NCBI GenBank assembly: GCA_030532895.1 | Contig: JAUNKF010000017.1 | Location: 1 to 64,000 of the forward strand | Direction of reading: 5' to 3' | DNA from: Lautropia sp. | GTDB lineage: Bacteria; Pseudomonadota; Gammaproteobacteria; Burkholderiales; Burkholderiaceae_E | Length of the DNA stretch: 64,000 nucleotides | In this document: piece by piece, positions 50,492 through 59,756 of the stretch | Layout of the letters: each line of letters starts with the position of its first letter | How positions within the stretch are numbered: position 1 is the stretch's first letter | Notes under the pieces: model-generated | What the model saw: only the letters and a program-made list of their open reading frames with translations | Databases searched by the model: none | Told to the model about the DNA's origin: nothing | Position numbers and translations under genes: made by a program

Positions 50492-51901
50492 ATGGAACAG
50501 AAATCCGCCGACGAACAGGAACCGCCAGCTTCTTCTTATCGGGAGGCAATCGATCGTTTTTTACGAGATAGACTGAAGGAGAGATTGGAAAAAGTCAAAG
50601 GAGAGGGTGCCGAGGAAGCGGTGACAAAAGAACGTGCGAAATTCGAACGCTCTGTCTGGCTAAAAGATGCAGCACGCCGCGTGAAGCAAATAAGGGCTGT
50701 AACCCATTCCTTGAAGCCCATTCATCCTGATGCGCAAGGCACCAACCTGTACGTCAAACCATCCGACTTGCCGGTGTTGAATGATGTGGGTAGTCATGTG
50801 TTACGCACAGGGTTGGTTGCCGACGTGGTGGGTAATGCCGCGGCATTGGATGTTTACAAGTTGCTGAAGCTGGAGGTTAACGGCAAGTCTCTGCTTGCGA
50901 TCTTGGAAGAAGGGGCTGAAGAGGGCGTGGAGGCTTTGGACACTGATCCAGTCGAGGCACAGGCATTGCGTTCTGCCTTTCTTGGTCTTTTGGCGGCAGA
51001 AACAGCCGTGCCATCCTCCCATACGCTTGCCAAGCAGTTGTATTGGTTGAGCGGGGAGGATCCGTCCAACGATCTTGACTACGAATTGTTGGCGCCGCTT
51101 TATGCAACTTCTTTGGCCCATGTTGTTCATTGGGCTATCCGTGATGATCGTTTTGGTGAGGCGGCCAAAGAGGCGAGAGAGGCACGAAAAAACCGACGAT
51201 GGCACGATGGCGAAGTAAAAGTCTATCCTGGATTGGCTGAACAGAAGTTTGGTGGAACAAAGCCTCAAAACATCAGCCAGCTCAACAGTGAAAGAGGCGG
51301 TGTCAACTATTTGCTTTCCTGTGCGCCTCCGCACAGTATGCGAACAGAGTTGCCTCTGCCTTCTTATCAGAAAACAGTATTTGGGCCGTTTTTTCAACGA
51401 CGTTCAGCGGTCAGGCGTGCTGTTCGGGGCTTGAGAGAGTTTCTCCTGACCAATCCACCAGAAAACATGGCCACTGAACGGATACGGGAGCGCTATCTGA
51501 GCACGATCATTGATGAGTTGTTGGTTATGGCCGGAGAGATGCGGATGGCGTTGCCTCCTGGTTGGAGTTGTGATGAGACACGGTTTGGCGCTTTGCCAGA
51601 TTCGGAGAAGTTGTGGCTAGATCCATTGAGGGCCAGCCTTTCCGGGCAGGAGGCGTTTGCCTCGGCTTGGTTCAGGCTGGACTGGCCTGATGACGTGGGT
51701 AGACGATTTGGCCTCTGGCTTAATCAGAAGTTGAGAAGAGATCTGCCCGTTGGTGATGTCGAAGCAAGGGAGTGGGGGAGGCTTCTCATGTCCGAGGCGT
51801 CTGGTTTTCGGCAGCAGCTCAGGGCGCTGGGCGCTCGGATCAATGACTCGCGTGATTCCGGTGATCTCAACCAGCTGCCGCAAGAGGGGGGATGGTTATG
51901 A
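50492..51901 (+). CDS. csy1: Type I-F Cascade subunit Csy1 (Cas8f)
   Basis: Csy1 (469 residues) is the large subunit that recognises the PAM in the Csy surveillance complex. Recognisable family segments are FERSVWLKDAARRVKQIRAVTHSLKPIHP (in parts), NLYVKPSDLPVLNDVGSHVL, KVYPGLAEQKFGGTKPQNISQLNSERGG (in parts) and a C-terminal region ending EGGWL. The start at ATG 50492 follows AGG; GTG and TTG codons just upstream are in frame. Its stop overlaps the csy2 start. Confidence 0.95.
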   Translation: MEQKSADEQEPPASSYREAIDRFLRDRLKERLEKVKGEGAEEAVTKERAKFERSVWLKDAARRVKQIRAVTHSLKPIHPDAQGTNLYVKPSDLPVLNDVGSHVLRTGLVADVVGNAAALDVYKLLKLEVNGKSLLAILEEGAEEGVEALDTDPVEAQALRSAFLGLLAAETAVPSSHTLAKQLYWLSGEDPSNDLDYELLAPLYATSLAHVVHWAIRDDRFGEAAKEAREARKNRRWHDGEVKVYPGLAEQKFGGTKPQNISQLNSERGGVNYLLSCAPPHSMRTELPLPSYQKTVFGPFFQRRSAVRRAVRGLREFLLTNPPENMATERIRERYLSTIIDELLVMAGEMRMALPPGWSCDETRFGALPDSEKLWLDPLRASLSGQEAFASAWFRLDWPDDVGRRFGLWLNQKLRRDLPVGDVEAREWGRLLMSEASGFRQQLRALGARINDSRDSGDLNQLPQEGGWL

Positions 51902-52977
51902 CAGCACATCATCCAACAGCCATTCTGGTGTTGCCACACCTGCACGTTCAGAATGCGAATGCTATCGCCAGCCCCATGACGCATGGTTTCCCTGCCATGA
52001 CGGCGTTCCTAGGGTTCATGTGGGCATTTCAGCGCAGACTGAATGCAGCCGGTGTGCCGCTGAACCTTCATCAGGTTGGGGTCATTTGCCATCACCATCA
52101 GGAGCATGCTTCCGGGGCATACGCCAAGGTGTTTCACTTGACCAGAAATCCGGTCAATAAAGATGGTGGTAGTGCGGCCATGGTTGAACAGGGCCGTATT
52201 CATTTGGACTTGACCCTGATCTTCGATGTGTCAGAGCGAGTGGCAGATGGTTCCTACGCGCAGATGGTGCAAGGCAATGAGGCGCGCCTTGATGCATGGA
52301 CGACCCAGGTAGAACATGTACTGCATGTCATGCGGCTGGCTGGGGGAAGCCTCATGCCGCCTGCTTTGGCAACTACTCGGTCGTTCAAACCATGGTTGGC
52401 GATCGTGCCAGACGAAGAGGTTGAGCGTGAACGTTGTTTCCGAAGCTGGCGTAGGCAGTGGCTGCCGGGTTCTGTGTTGGTTGGCAGGGATGATCTGTTG
52501 CAAAGTAGGTGGCAGGAACTGAAGCAGCACGATGAGCGTACCTCTTTGTTGGATGCCTGGCTTCATGCCTCACGCTTCAACTACCGCCCTATAGGGAATG
52601 CCGAACTGTTGAAACAGCTCAAAGCGGGTGAGGTTGAATGGGGAGACCCTCATAGGCAGAAAGGGAGTGGTTGGGTCGTGCCCATACCGGTTGGGTATGC
52701 AGCATTGACTCCTTGTCATGAGCCTGGCAGTGTCAAAAATGCCAGGGATGCCTCTGTGCCATTCCGGTTTGTCGAGTCCATCCATTCGTTGGGGGAGTGG
52801 ATCAGTCCGCATCGTTTGGGTCGATTGGAAGACCTGTTTTGGCATGCAGAAACGAATGAAGAGAAGGGAGTTTACCGCTGTCGCAGTGGTTACGAACCAA
52901 AGTTGGATGATGAGTCTGATGAGAACGGCTCAGATGATCTCCTTGAGGAGGAAGATGAGGTTTATGGCTATGACTGA
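51898..52977 (+). CDS. csy2: Type I-F Cascade subunit Csy2 (Cas5f)
   Basis: Csy2 (359 residues) binds the 5' handle of the crRNA and pairs with Csy1. It shows LVLPHLHVQNANAIASPMTHGFPAMTAFLGF (in parts), the family's N-terminal RRM-like region, FNYRPIGNAELLKQL and GWVVPIPVGYAAL. The C-terminus is very acidic (DDESDENGSDDLLEEEDEV), which is longer than in well-known homologues. The start at 51898 overlaps the csy1 stop (ATGA), with a G-rich ribosome binding site six bases upstream. Confidence 0.94.
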   Translation: MTAHHPTAILVLPHLHVQNANAIASPMTHGFPAMTAFLGFMWAFQRRLNAAGVPLNLHQVGVICHHHQEHASGAYAKVFHLTRNPVNKDGGSAAMVEQGRIHLDLTLIFDVSERVADGSYAQMVQGNEARLDAWTTQVEHVLHVMRLAGGSLMPPALATTRSFKPWLAIVPDEEVERERCFRSWRRQWLPGSVLVGRDDLLQSRWQELKQHDERTSLLDAWLHASRFNYRPIGNAELLKQLKAGEVEWGDPHRQKGSGWVVPIPVGYAALTPCHEPGSVKNARDASVPFRFVESIHSLGEWISPHRLGRLEDLFWHAETNEEKGVYRCRSGYEPKLDDESDENGSDDLLEEEDEVYGYD

Positions 52978-53041
52978 GGCATGAATTTTCTGGATGAACA
53001 ATCTATAGACCATTGCTTGAAAAATCAGAGATAAACCTATC

Positions 53042-54073
53042 ATGTCAAACGAACTCAAAACTGCTTCTGTTCTGGCCTTTGAACGAAAACTGGATCCTTC
53101 GGACGGTGTCATGCATGCAGGCCGTTGGGATGAGCGTGACAAGGCCGATGCCTGGGTTCCTGTTCAAGTACGGGAAAAGTCCGTTCGTGGAACCATCTCG
53201 AACCGCTTGAAGGCAAAAGATCAAGACCCGGCAAAGCTAGACAAGCAGATTGAAAGCCCTAACCTTCAGAAGGTGGATGTTGCCTCCTTGCCGCACCAGA
53301 TGGATACCCTGAAGCTCAGTTTTACGCTGAAAGTTCTGAGCGGTGTGGGTGAGCCATCTGCTTGCAACAGTGTGGAGTACAAGAACAAGCTGTTGGAGGC
53401 TGTACGCTCTTATGTGTCGGCACATGGCTATGGCGCCCTCGCGCAGCGTTATGCTGCCAATATTGCCAATGCGCGTTTCCTCTGGCGTAATCGGATTGGT
53501 GCCGAGCGCGTTGAAGTCAGGGTTCGTCAGAGGACGGGGGAGGAGCAGGAAAGCGCTTGGCGCTTCCAGGCGCTTGATCTGGATTTGAGGTCTTTTGATG
53601 CATTGGATGATCGGGTCAAGTCCTTGGCCAAGGTCATGACACAGGGGTTCAGCGGTGAGGCGCATGTGCTGCTGGAAGTGGAGGCTTTTGCCAAGGTGGG
53701 AGCAGGGCAGGAGGTTTTCCCGTCTCAGGAGCTAATTCTTGGTAAAAGCGCTAGTGATAAAAGTAAAACCCTCTATGCCATTGGGGGGGCGGAGCAACAT
53801 GTTGCGGCTATTCACTCTCAAAAAATTGGGAATGCGTTGCGTACCATTGATGATTGGTATGAAGGTGCTGGCGAGCTTGGGCCTATTGCGGTAGAGCCAT
53901 ATGGGTCAGTCACCACTCAGGGTAAGGCTTATCGTCAACCCAAGCAGAAGATTGATTTTTACAATCTGCTGGATGCCTGGGTATTGAGAGGTAAGGTTCT
54001 GCCTGTTGAGCAACAGCATTTTGTGATTGCTACCCTTATCCGGGGTGGTGTGTTTGGCGATAGTGAGAAATGA
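53042..54073 (+). CDS. csy3: Type I-F Cascade backbone subunit Csy3 (Cas7f)
   Basis: Csy3 (343 residues) forms the helical backbone along the crRNA spacer. Typical segments are TASVLAFERKLDPSDGVMHAG, VREKSVRGTISNRLKAKDQDP, KVDVASLPHQMDTLKLSFTLK (in part), NIANARFLWRNRIGAE and the C-terminal KIDFYNLLDAWVL. It follows csy2 after 64 bases. It overlaps the first possible start of csy4. Confidence 0.96.
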   Translation: MSNELKTASVLAFERKLDPSDGVMHAGRWDERDKADAWVPVQVREKSVRGTISNRLKAKDQDPAKLDKQIESPNLQKVDVASLPHQMDTLKLSFTLKVLSGVGEPSACNSVEYKNKLLEAVRSYVSAHGYGALAQRYAANIANARFLWRNRIGAERVEVRVRQRTGEEQESAWRFQALDLDLRSFDALDDRVKSLAKVMTQGFSGEAHVLLEVEAFAKVGAGQEVFPSQELILGKSASDKSKTLYAIGGAEQHVAAIHSQKIGNALRTIDDWYEGAGELGPIAVEPYGSVTTQGKAYRQPKQKIDFYNLLDAWVLRGKVLPVEQQHFVIATLIRGGVFGDSEK

Positions 54074-54087
54074 CGGCAGGTTTGGTC

Positions 54088-54654
54088 ATGCTCAGTCACT
54101 TCATCGACATTCAGGTTCGGGCTGATCCGGAGTTTAGTCAGCCGCAACTGTTGGCAGCGCTTTACGCCAAACTGCATCGTCAGCTTGTTCGCCAGCAGTC
54201 GGACGATATTGCCGTTAGCTTTCCCGGTTACTCAGATAGTCCGCGAGGGCTGGGCGACAGGCTGCGCTTGTTAGGTTCTCAGTCGGCGCTGGAAAAGTTG
54301 ATGGCCTCGGATTGGCTACTTGGCATGCGCGATCATGTCGGCATCGGTCAGATGGATACGGTACCTGCTCACGCTGTTCATCGACGATTAAAGCGGTGTC
54401 AGTTCAAGACGAGTGCTGAGAGGCTGCGCCGGCGCTATTGCAAACGGCATCAAGTCACGGCAGAAGAGGCTCTAAGGGTGTTGCCGGATGAGCCTCCCCC
54501 TCGCATTCAACTACCTTATGTGCGTCTTCGGAGTTCAAGTACTGGTCAGACATTCAGTTTGTTCTTGAGTCTGGAAGAGCCGTTGCCTGCCCCGATTGAA
54601 GGCCGTTTCAATGCTTACGGCCTCAGCACAGAGGCCAGTATCCCCTGGTTTTGA
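54088..54654 (+). CDS. csy4: Type I-F crRNA endoribonuclease Csy4 (Cas6f)
   Basis: Csy4 (188 residues) cuts pre-crRNA at the base of the repeat hairpin and stays bound to the 3' end. Alignment from memory with the Pseudomonas aeruginosa protein covers the whole length: SHFIDIQVRADPEF at the start, the catalytic His in LYAKLHRQL, FKTSAERLRRRYCKRH as the Arg-rich helix that binds the hairpin major groove, the Ser/Thr loop LRSSSTGQTFSLF and the C-terminal YGLS...PWF. The start at 54088 matches the family N-terminus; ATG 54070, which overlaps the csy3 stop, is an alternative adding six residues. Confidence 0.95.
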   Translation: MLSHFIDIQVRADPEFSQPQLLAALYAKLHRQLVRQQSDDIAVSFPGYSDSPRGLGDRLRLLGSQSALEKLMASDWLLGMRDHVGIGQMDTVPAHAVHRRLKRCQFKTSAERLRRRYCKRHQVTAEEALRVLPDEPPPRIQLPYVRLRSSSTGQTFSLFLSLEEPLPAPIEGRFNAYGLSTEASIPWF

Positions 54655-54688
54655 CCCTTTTTCCGGGGCGCTAGAATTGGCCCCGGAA

Positions 54689-54701
54689 AATCAATGACTT
54701 A
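54689..54701 (+). promoter_or_regulatory. IHF-binding site, leader-distal
   Basis: AATCAATGACTTA fits the IHF consensus WATCAANNNNTTR at every defined position. IHF bends the leader so that Cas1-Cas2-3 integrates at the first repeat. Confidence 0.75.
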
Positions 54702-54755
54702 GCGTGAAGGCAAAAGTTTCCCTTCACTGTTGTTAGAACGACAAAGTTCTTTAAC

Positions 54756-54768
54756 AATCAAGGACTTG
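54756..54768 (+). promoter_or_regulatory. IHF-binding site, leader-proximal
   Basis: AATCAAGGACTTG also fits WATCAANNNNTTR fully. It ends 16 bases before the first repeat and lies 67 bases from the distal site on the same strand. Confidence 0.78.
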
Positions 54769-54784
54769 TTTCGTTTATCATCTA

Positions 54785-57700
54785 GTGACCTGCCGCATAG
54801 GCAGCTCAGAAATACACGAAACAGGGAACTGTAATATGCTACATGTGACCTGCCGCATAGGCAGCTCAGAAAAGCCATGTCTTCCACAATCCGACCGCCC
54901 ACGCGTGACCTGCCGCATAGGCAGCTCAGAAAATCCGAATCCGGAAGCCAGACTACGACCTCTGGTGACCTGCCGCATAGGCAGCTCAGAAACCTACAAT
55001 GAACCCATCGTAACTAAACACATAGTGACCTGCCGCATAGGCAGCTCAGAAATGCCCCCGATGGCCCGTCTAGGGGTACGGGCGGTGACCTGCCGCATAG
55101 GCAGCTCAGAAACATGTCTTACCTAATCGTCCGCCGTACCGTCAGTGACCTGCCGCATAGGCAGCTCAGAAAATGATGATTGATCCTGTGGAGACGCCGA
55201 AGTGGTGACCTGCCGCATAGGCAGCTCAGAAAAACCTACAATACACCCACACACACAAAGGAACGTGACCTGCCGCATAGGCAGCTCAGAAATGTCAGCT
55301 CTGCTACGTTCGACACCGCTGAGCGTGACCTGCCGCATAGGCAGCTCAGAAATCTGTCACGCTGTGACAGAAAGCAGCTACGTTGTGACCTGCCGCATAG
55401 GCAGCTCAGAAAGTCAGCGTAGATTATCCCGCAGCTACCGGGTAGTGACCTGCCGCATAGGCAGCTCAGAAAGATGGAATCGATCTGATTGATCGGGATG
55501 GTTTGTGACCTGCCGCATAGGCAGCTCAGAAACGCCCTGGATGACTCGTACAGGGGTACGGCGGGTGACCTGCCGCATAGGCAGCTCAGAAATTCCAGCT
55601 CGAGCTGCCCCACACCCTTGGGGGGTGACCTGCCGCATAGGCAGCTCAGAAATGCCCCCCGAAGCAGTCCCTGTCCCCGCTGGAGTGACCTGCCGCATAG
55701 GCAGCTCAGAAAGCTGATGATAGCGGGACTGTAGTCGATACTGTGTGACCTGCCGCATAGGCAGCTCAGAAAAAGCCAGTACCCGGTGCTGTCGGCCCGG
55801 GCGTGTGACCTGCCGCATAGGCAGCTCAGAAATTTGTGTTTGCGGATTGCCGCTATCACGTCGTGTGACCTGCCGCATAGGCAGCTCAGAAATTCACAGG
55901 TGTCGGGGTGGATGATCACAACCCGTGACCTGCCGCATAGGCAGCTCAGAAAAGAGACAGTTGTTCGGTTGTCCAGCCGTAGTTGTGACCTGCCGCATAG
56001 GCAGCTCAGAAACTGGTATGTTCCAAACAGACGAGTAACCAACCGTGACCTGCCGCATAGGCAGCTCAGAAACAACCGACGTGGCCATCGCCTGTCATGC
56101 CCGGGTGACCTGCCGCATAGGCAGCTCAGAAAACGTCTGGTTAACCCGTGGGTGCCCGCCTACGGTGACCTGCCGCATAGGCAGCTCAGAAAAGGGTATG
56201 GGGCAGGTTGAGTCCGAAGGTTGTGTGACCTGCCGCATAGGCAGCTCAGAAAACGGGGCGCCCCGCTTATAGCGGATTGTCCAGGTGACCTGCCGCATAG
56301 GCAGCTCAGAAAAATCCAGCAACCGGCGCTGTCGGCCTTGGCGTGTGACCTGCCGCATAGGCAGCTCAGAAACGGAAGCAGTCCCTGTCCCTACCGGGTT
56401 CGGGTGTGACCTGCCGCATAGGCAGCTCAGAAAAGAAGTGTCGACGGACAGGGCATCGATATTGTGTGACCTGCCGCATAGGCAGCTCAGAAAAACTCCG
56501 CCACCCCTGTCAATAGCAGCGACGCGTGACCTGCCGCATAGGCAGCTCAGAAACAGGCATGTTCCAGACAGACGATTGACCAACCGTGACCTGCCGCATA
56601 GGCAGCTCAGAAAAGCGAGCCGTACACAACCTTCGGACTCAACCTGTGACCTGCCGCATAGGCAGCTCAGAAAGTACACAACCTTCAGACTCGACTTACC
56701 CCATACGTGACCTGCCGCATAGGCAGCTCAGAAATTAGGCTATGCCGGCACACTCGACAGACTCGCGTGACCTGCCGCATAGGCAGCTCAGAAAACAACC
56801 GCATCAACCAGACCGCCGGGCTTTGAGTGACCTGCCGCATAGGCAGCTCAGAAAGCCGGGCTTTGAAGCTACCGGCGGACGAAATTGTGACCTGCCGCAT
56901 AGGCAGCTCAGAAAATGTAGGTGCGTGCTCTACGTGTCCATCAGCGGTGACCTGCCGCATAGGCAGCTCAGAAATTGAATTGCCGCCATGCTTCCAGGTA
57001 CGGGATGTGACCTGCCGCATAGGCAGCTCAGAAACTGCACGGCGCCCGTCTGTACATGCCCGAAGGGTGACCTGCCGCATAGGCAGCTCAGAAAAACAGG
57101 GCCCCTACAATGACAGCACTGAAACAGTGACCTGCCGCATAGGCAGCTCAGAAATGGCGGGCTGATCTTGTAATGTTGCGAGAGTCGTGACCTGCCGCAT
57201 AGGCAGCTCAGAAATGACAAACGGTTGTTGACGGGGGCCAACAGGGGTGACCTGCCGCATAGGCAGCTCAGAAATGACCCCGACAAACGGTTGTTGACGG
57301 GGGCCAGTGACCTGCCGCATAGGCAGCTCAGAAACGGGCCCGCACGTACGCAGCCGGCGGCTGCTTGTGACCTGCCGCATAGGCAGCTCAGAAATCAAGA
57401 ACCGGGGTCTGGTATGAAGACCGACTGTGACCTGCCGCATAGGCAGCTCAGAAAAACAGGGCCCCTACAATGACAGCACTGAAACAGTGACCTGCCGCAT
57501 AGGCAGCTCAGAAATGGCGGGCTGATCTTGTAATGTTGCGAGAGTCGTGACCTGCCGCATAGGCAGCTCAGAAATGACAAACGGTTGTTGACGGGGGCCA
57601 ACAGGGGTGACCTGCCGCATAGGCAGCTCAGAAATGACCCCGACAAACGGTTGTTGACGGGGGCCAGTGACCTGCCGCATAGGCAGCTCAGAAACGGGCC

Positions 57701-59615
57701 CGCACGTACGCAGCCGGCGGCTGCTTGTGACCTGCCGCATAGGCAGCTCAGAAAGCCGGGCCCTGCATCGCATCGCGGACAGCGTGGTGACCTGCCGCAT
57801 AGGCAGCTCAGAAATTGCTTGGGTTGGTTACCCACGACCCCGCTAGGTGACCTGCCGCATAGGCAGCTCAGAAAATCGGATACCCGCGGGGCCGCAGCTG
57901 TCAACTGTGACCTGCCGCATAGGCAGCTCAGAAATACATCATCAGCGGGGACGTGTTGATCGGAATGTGACCTGCCGCATAGGCAGCTCAGAAATATCGA
58001 TACCCGAATCAAGTCAGGGGGTGAGTGTGACCTGCCGCATAGGCAGCTCAGAAATTCTGCGAAAACGTCCACGAAGCGGAATCACCGTGACCTGCCGCAT
58101 AGGCAGCTCAGAAATACCGTGGGTATGAGCGGCGGGTTTGGTCCGAGTGACCTGCCGCATAGGCAGCTCAGAAATACTGTAACGCAGCCCTGTCGTGGGT
58201 AGCCAGGTGACCTGCCGCATAGGCAGCTCAGAAAACCATCCGTTACCTTCGCAGGTGTCGGGGTGGGTGACCTGCCGCATAGGCAGCTCAGAAAGGCGGC
58301 TCTGGCACTGTCGGAGACTTGCAGGGGTGACCTGCCGCATAGGCAGCTCAGAAAATACGAGTTGATAGGCAAAAGCTATGGGGTAGGTGACCTGCCGCAT
58401 AGGCAGCTCAGAAACAGTATAGACGGATGTACGACATTCAGACTCGGTGACCTGCCGCATAGGCAGCTCAGAAAAGCCACGATTGCCACAATCCAGCTGC
58501 CCACGTGTGACCTGCCGCATAGGCAGCTCAGAAAAAAACATACGGCCCGGTTGTACGCAGATAGAAGTGACCTGCCGCATAGGCAGCTCAGAAATTTCAC
58601 AGAATCGATCTGATTGACGGGGACGGGTGACCTGCCGCATAGGCAGCTCAGAAATACGGCTCCGACGAGGCCGCTGCATTCGATATGTGACCTGCCGCAT
58701 AGGCAGCTCAGAAAGCAACCCCATACGCCGATCGGATTCGCAACGTGTGACCTGCCGCATAGGCAGCTCAGAAAGTCGTAGACGGGTTGACCCTGTCCCT
58801 TTCTGTCGTGACCTGCCGCATAGGCAGCTCAGAAAAGTAGTCAGTCCCGACATCGGATCGGGTACAAGTGACCTGCCGCATAGGCAGCTCAGAAAATACG
58901 AACAGTGCTGATAGGGTGATTGTCGAGGTGACCTGCCGCATAGGCAGCTCAGAAAAGACCGACGATTAACCACACACACCAAGGAAAGTGACCTGCCGCA
59001 TAGGCAGCTCAGAAATCGATCAGCGGGGCGCTTACGGTGGGTGGGCCGTGACCTGCCGCATAGGCAGCTCAGAAAATGACCTCAGCCTCAAACAACCTGC
59101 ACGCCGTGTGACCTGCCGCATAGGCAGCTCAGAAAAGCGAGATCGAGGGCGATATCCGTATCGTGCTGTGACCTGCCGCATAGGCAGCTCAGAAACATAC
59201 CCTTGCCGATATCCCCGACATGTTCCAGTGACCTGCCGCATAGGCAGCTCAGAAATGTCGGGCCCGGAAACACTCATGGACAGGATCGTGACCTGCCGCA
59301 TAGGCAGCTCAGAAATATCCCCGCCGGGTTCGGGTACCTGCTTACCCGTGACCTGCCGCATAGGCAGCTCAGAAACCAGTGAACCCGACGAAGGGCACCA
59401 TTGCGGTGTGACCTGCCGCATAGGCAGCTCAGAAAACAAATCTGACCCGGTAGCTATTGTCGGCTGCGTGACCTGCCGCATAGGCAGCTCAGAAACACCG
59501 AGGCCGAAGCAGTCAGGCATGCCCAGGGTGACCTGCCGCATAGGCAGCTCAGAAAAGCGCATTTGCACTTTGGTGGGGGGAAGGGGGGTGACCTGCCGCA
59601 TAGGCAGTCTAGATC
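54785..59615 (+). CRISPR. Type I-F CRISPR array, 81 repeats and 80 spacers
   Basis: The 28-base repeat begins GTGACCTGCCGC and ends GGCAGCTCAGAAA; CTGCC and GGCAG form the 5-bp hairpin around GCATA, as in I-F repeats cut by Csy4. I count 81 copies at a 60-base period. Spacers are 32 bases except three of 33 (56373-56405, 56674-56706, 58775-58807). All repeats look identical except the last (59588-59615), which diverges after GGCAG; this marks the leader-distal end and fixes the transcription direction as plus. Long open frames through the array are translations of the 60-base period, not genes. Confidence 0.99.
57067..57726 (+). repeat. Duplicated block of five repeat-spacer units inside the array
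   Basis: Bases 57067-57366 (five units) are repeated exactly at 57427-57726, offset by 360 bases. One unrelated unit (spacer 57395-57426) separates the copies. This is best explained by recombination between repeats, not by new acquisition. Confidence 0.95.
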
Positions 59616-59756
59616 CGAAGGGGGGAGTTTTAGTATGGGTTCGTGCCCATGTACTTTCTGCTTTGTCAAGGAACAACTCCCTACCCACCTCAATAACCCA
59701 TCACTATAGTCCCCTCCACAACTTCCTTCCCAACTGCTCCAAAGGGGACATTCATC

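Larger units (their letters stand above)
54655..54784 (+). promoter_or_regulatory. CRISPR leader with hairpin and paired IHF sites
   Basis: The 130 A/T-rich bases between csy4 and the first repeat form the leader. A perfect 11-base inverted repeat (54659-54669 with 54680-54690, TTTTCCGGGGC/GCCCCGGAAAA, 10-base loop) lies immediately after the csy4 stop and may end cas transcription. Two IHF consensus sites follow, and AGAAC-N6-GTTCT (54735-54750) lies between them. The array promoter should be here; no boxes are assigned. Confidence 0.8.

Noticed and set aside
45790-54654. A transposon-associated (Tn7-like) I-F3 CRISPR system
   Set aside because: Cas1 and a full Cas2-3 with intact nuclease and helicase motifs are present, and there is no tnsA/B/C or tniQ; it is an ordinary immune I-F locus.
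54659-54690. A classical rho-independent terminator after csy4
   Set aside because: The inverted repeat is perfect, but no T-tract follows on either strand, so it is recorded only as a leader hairpin.
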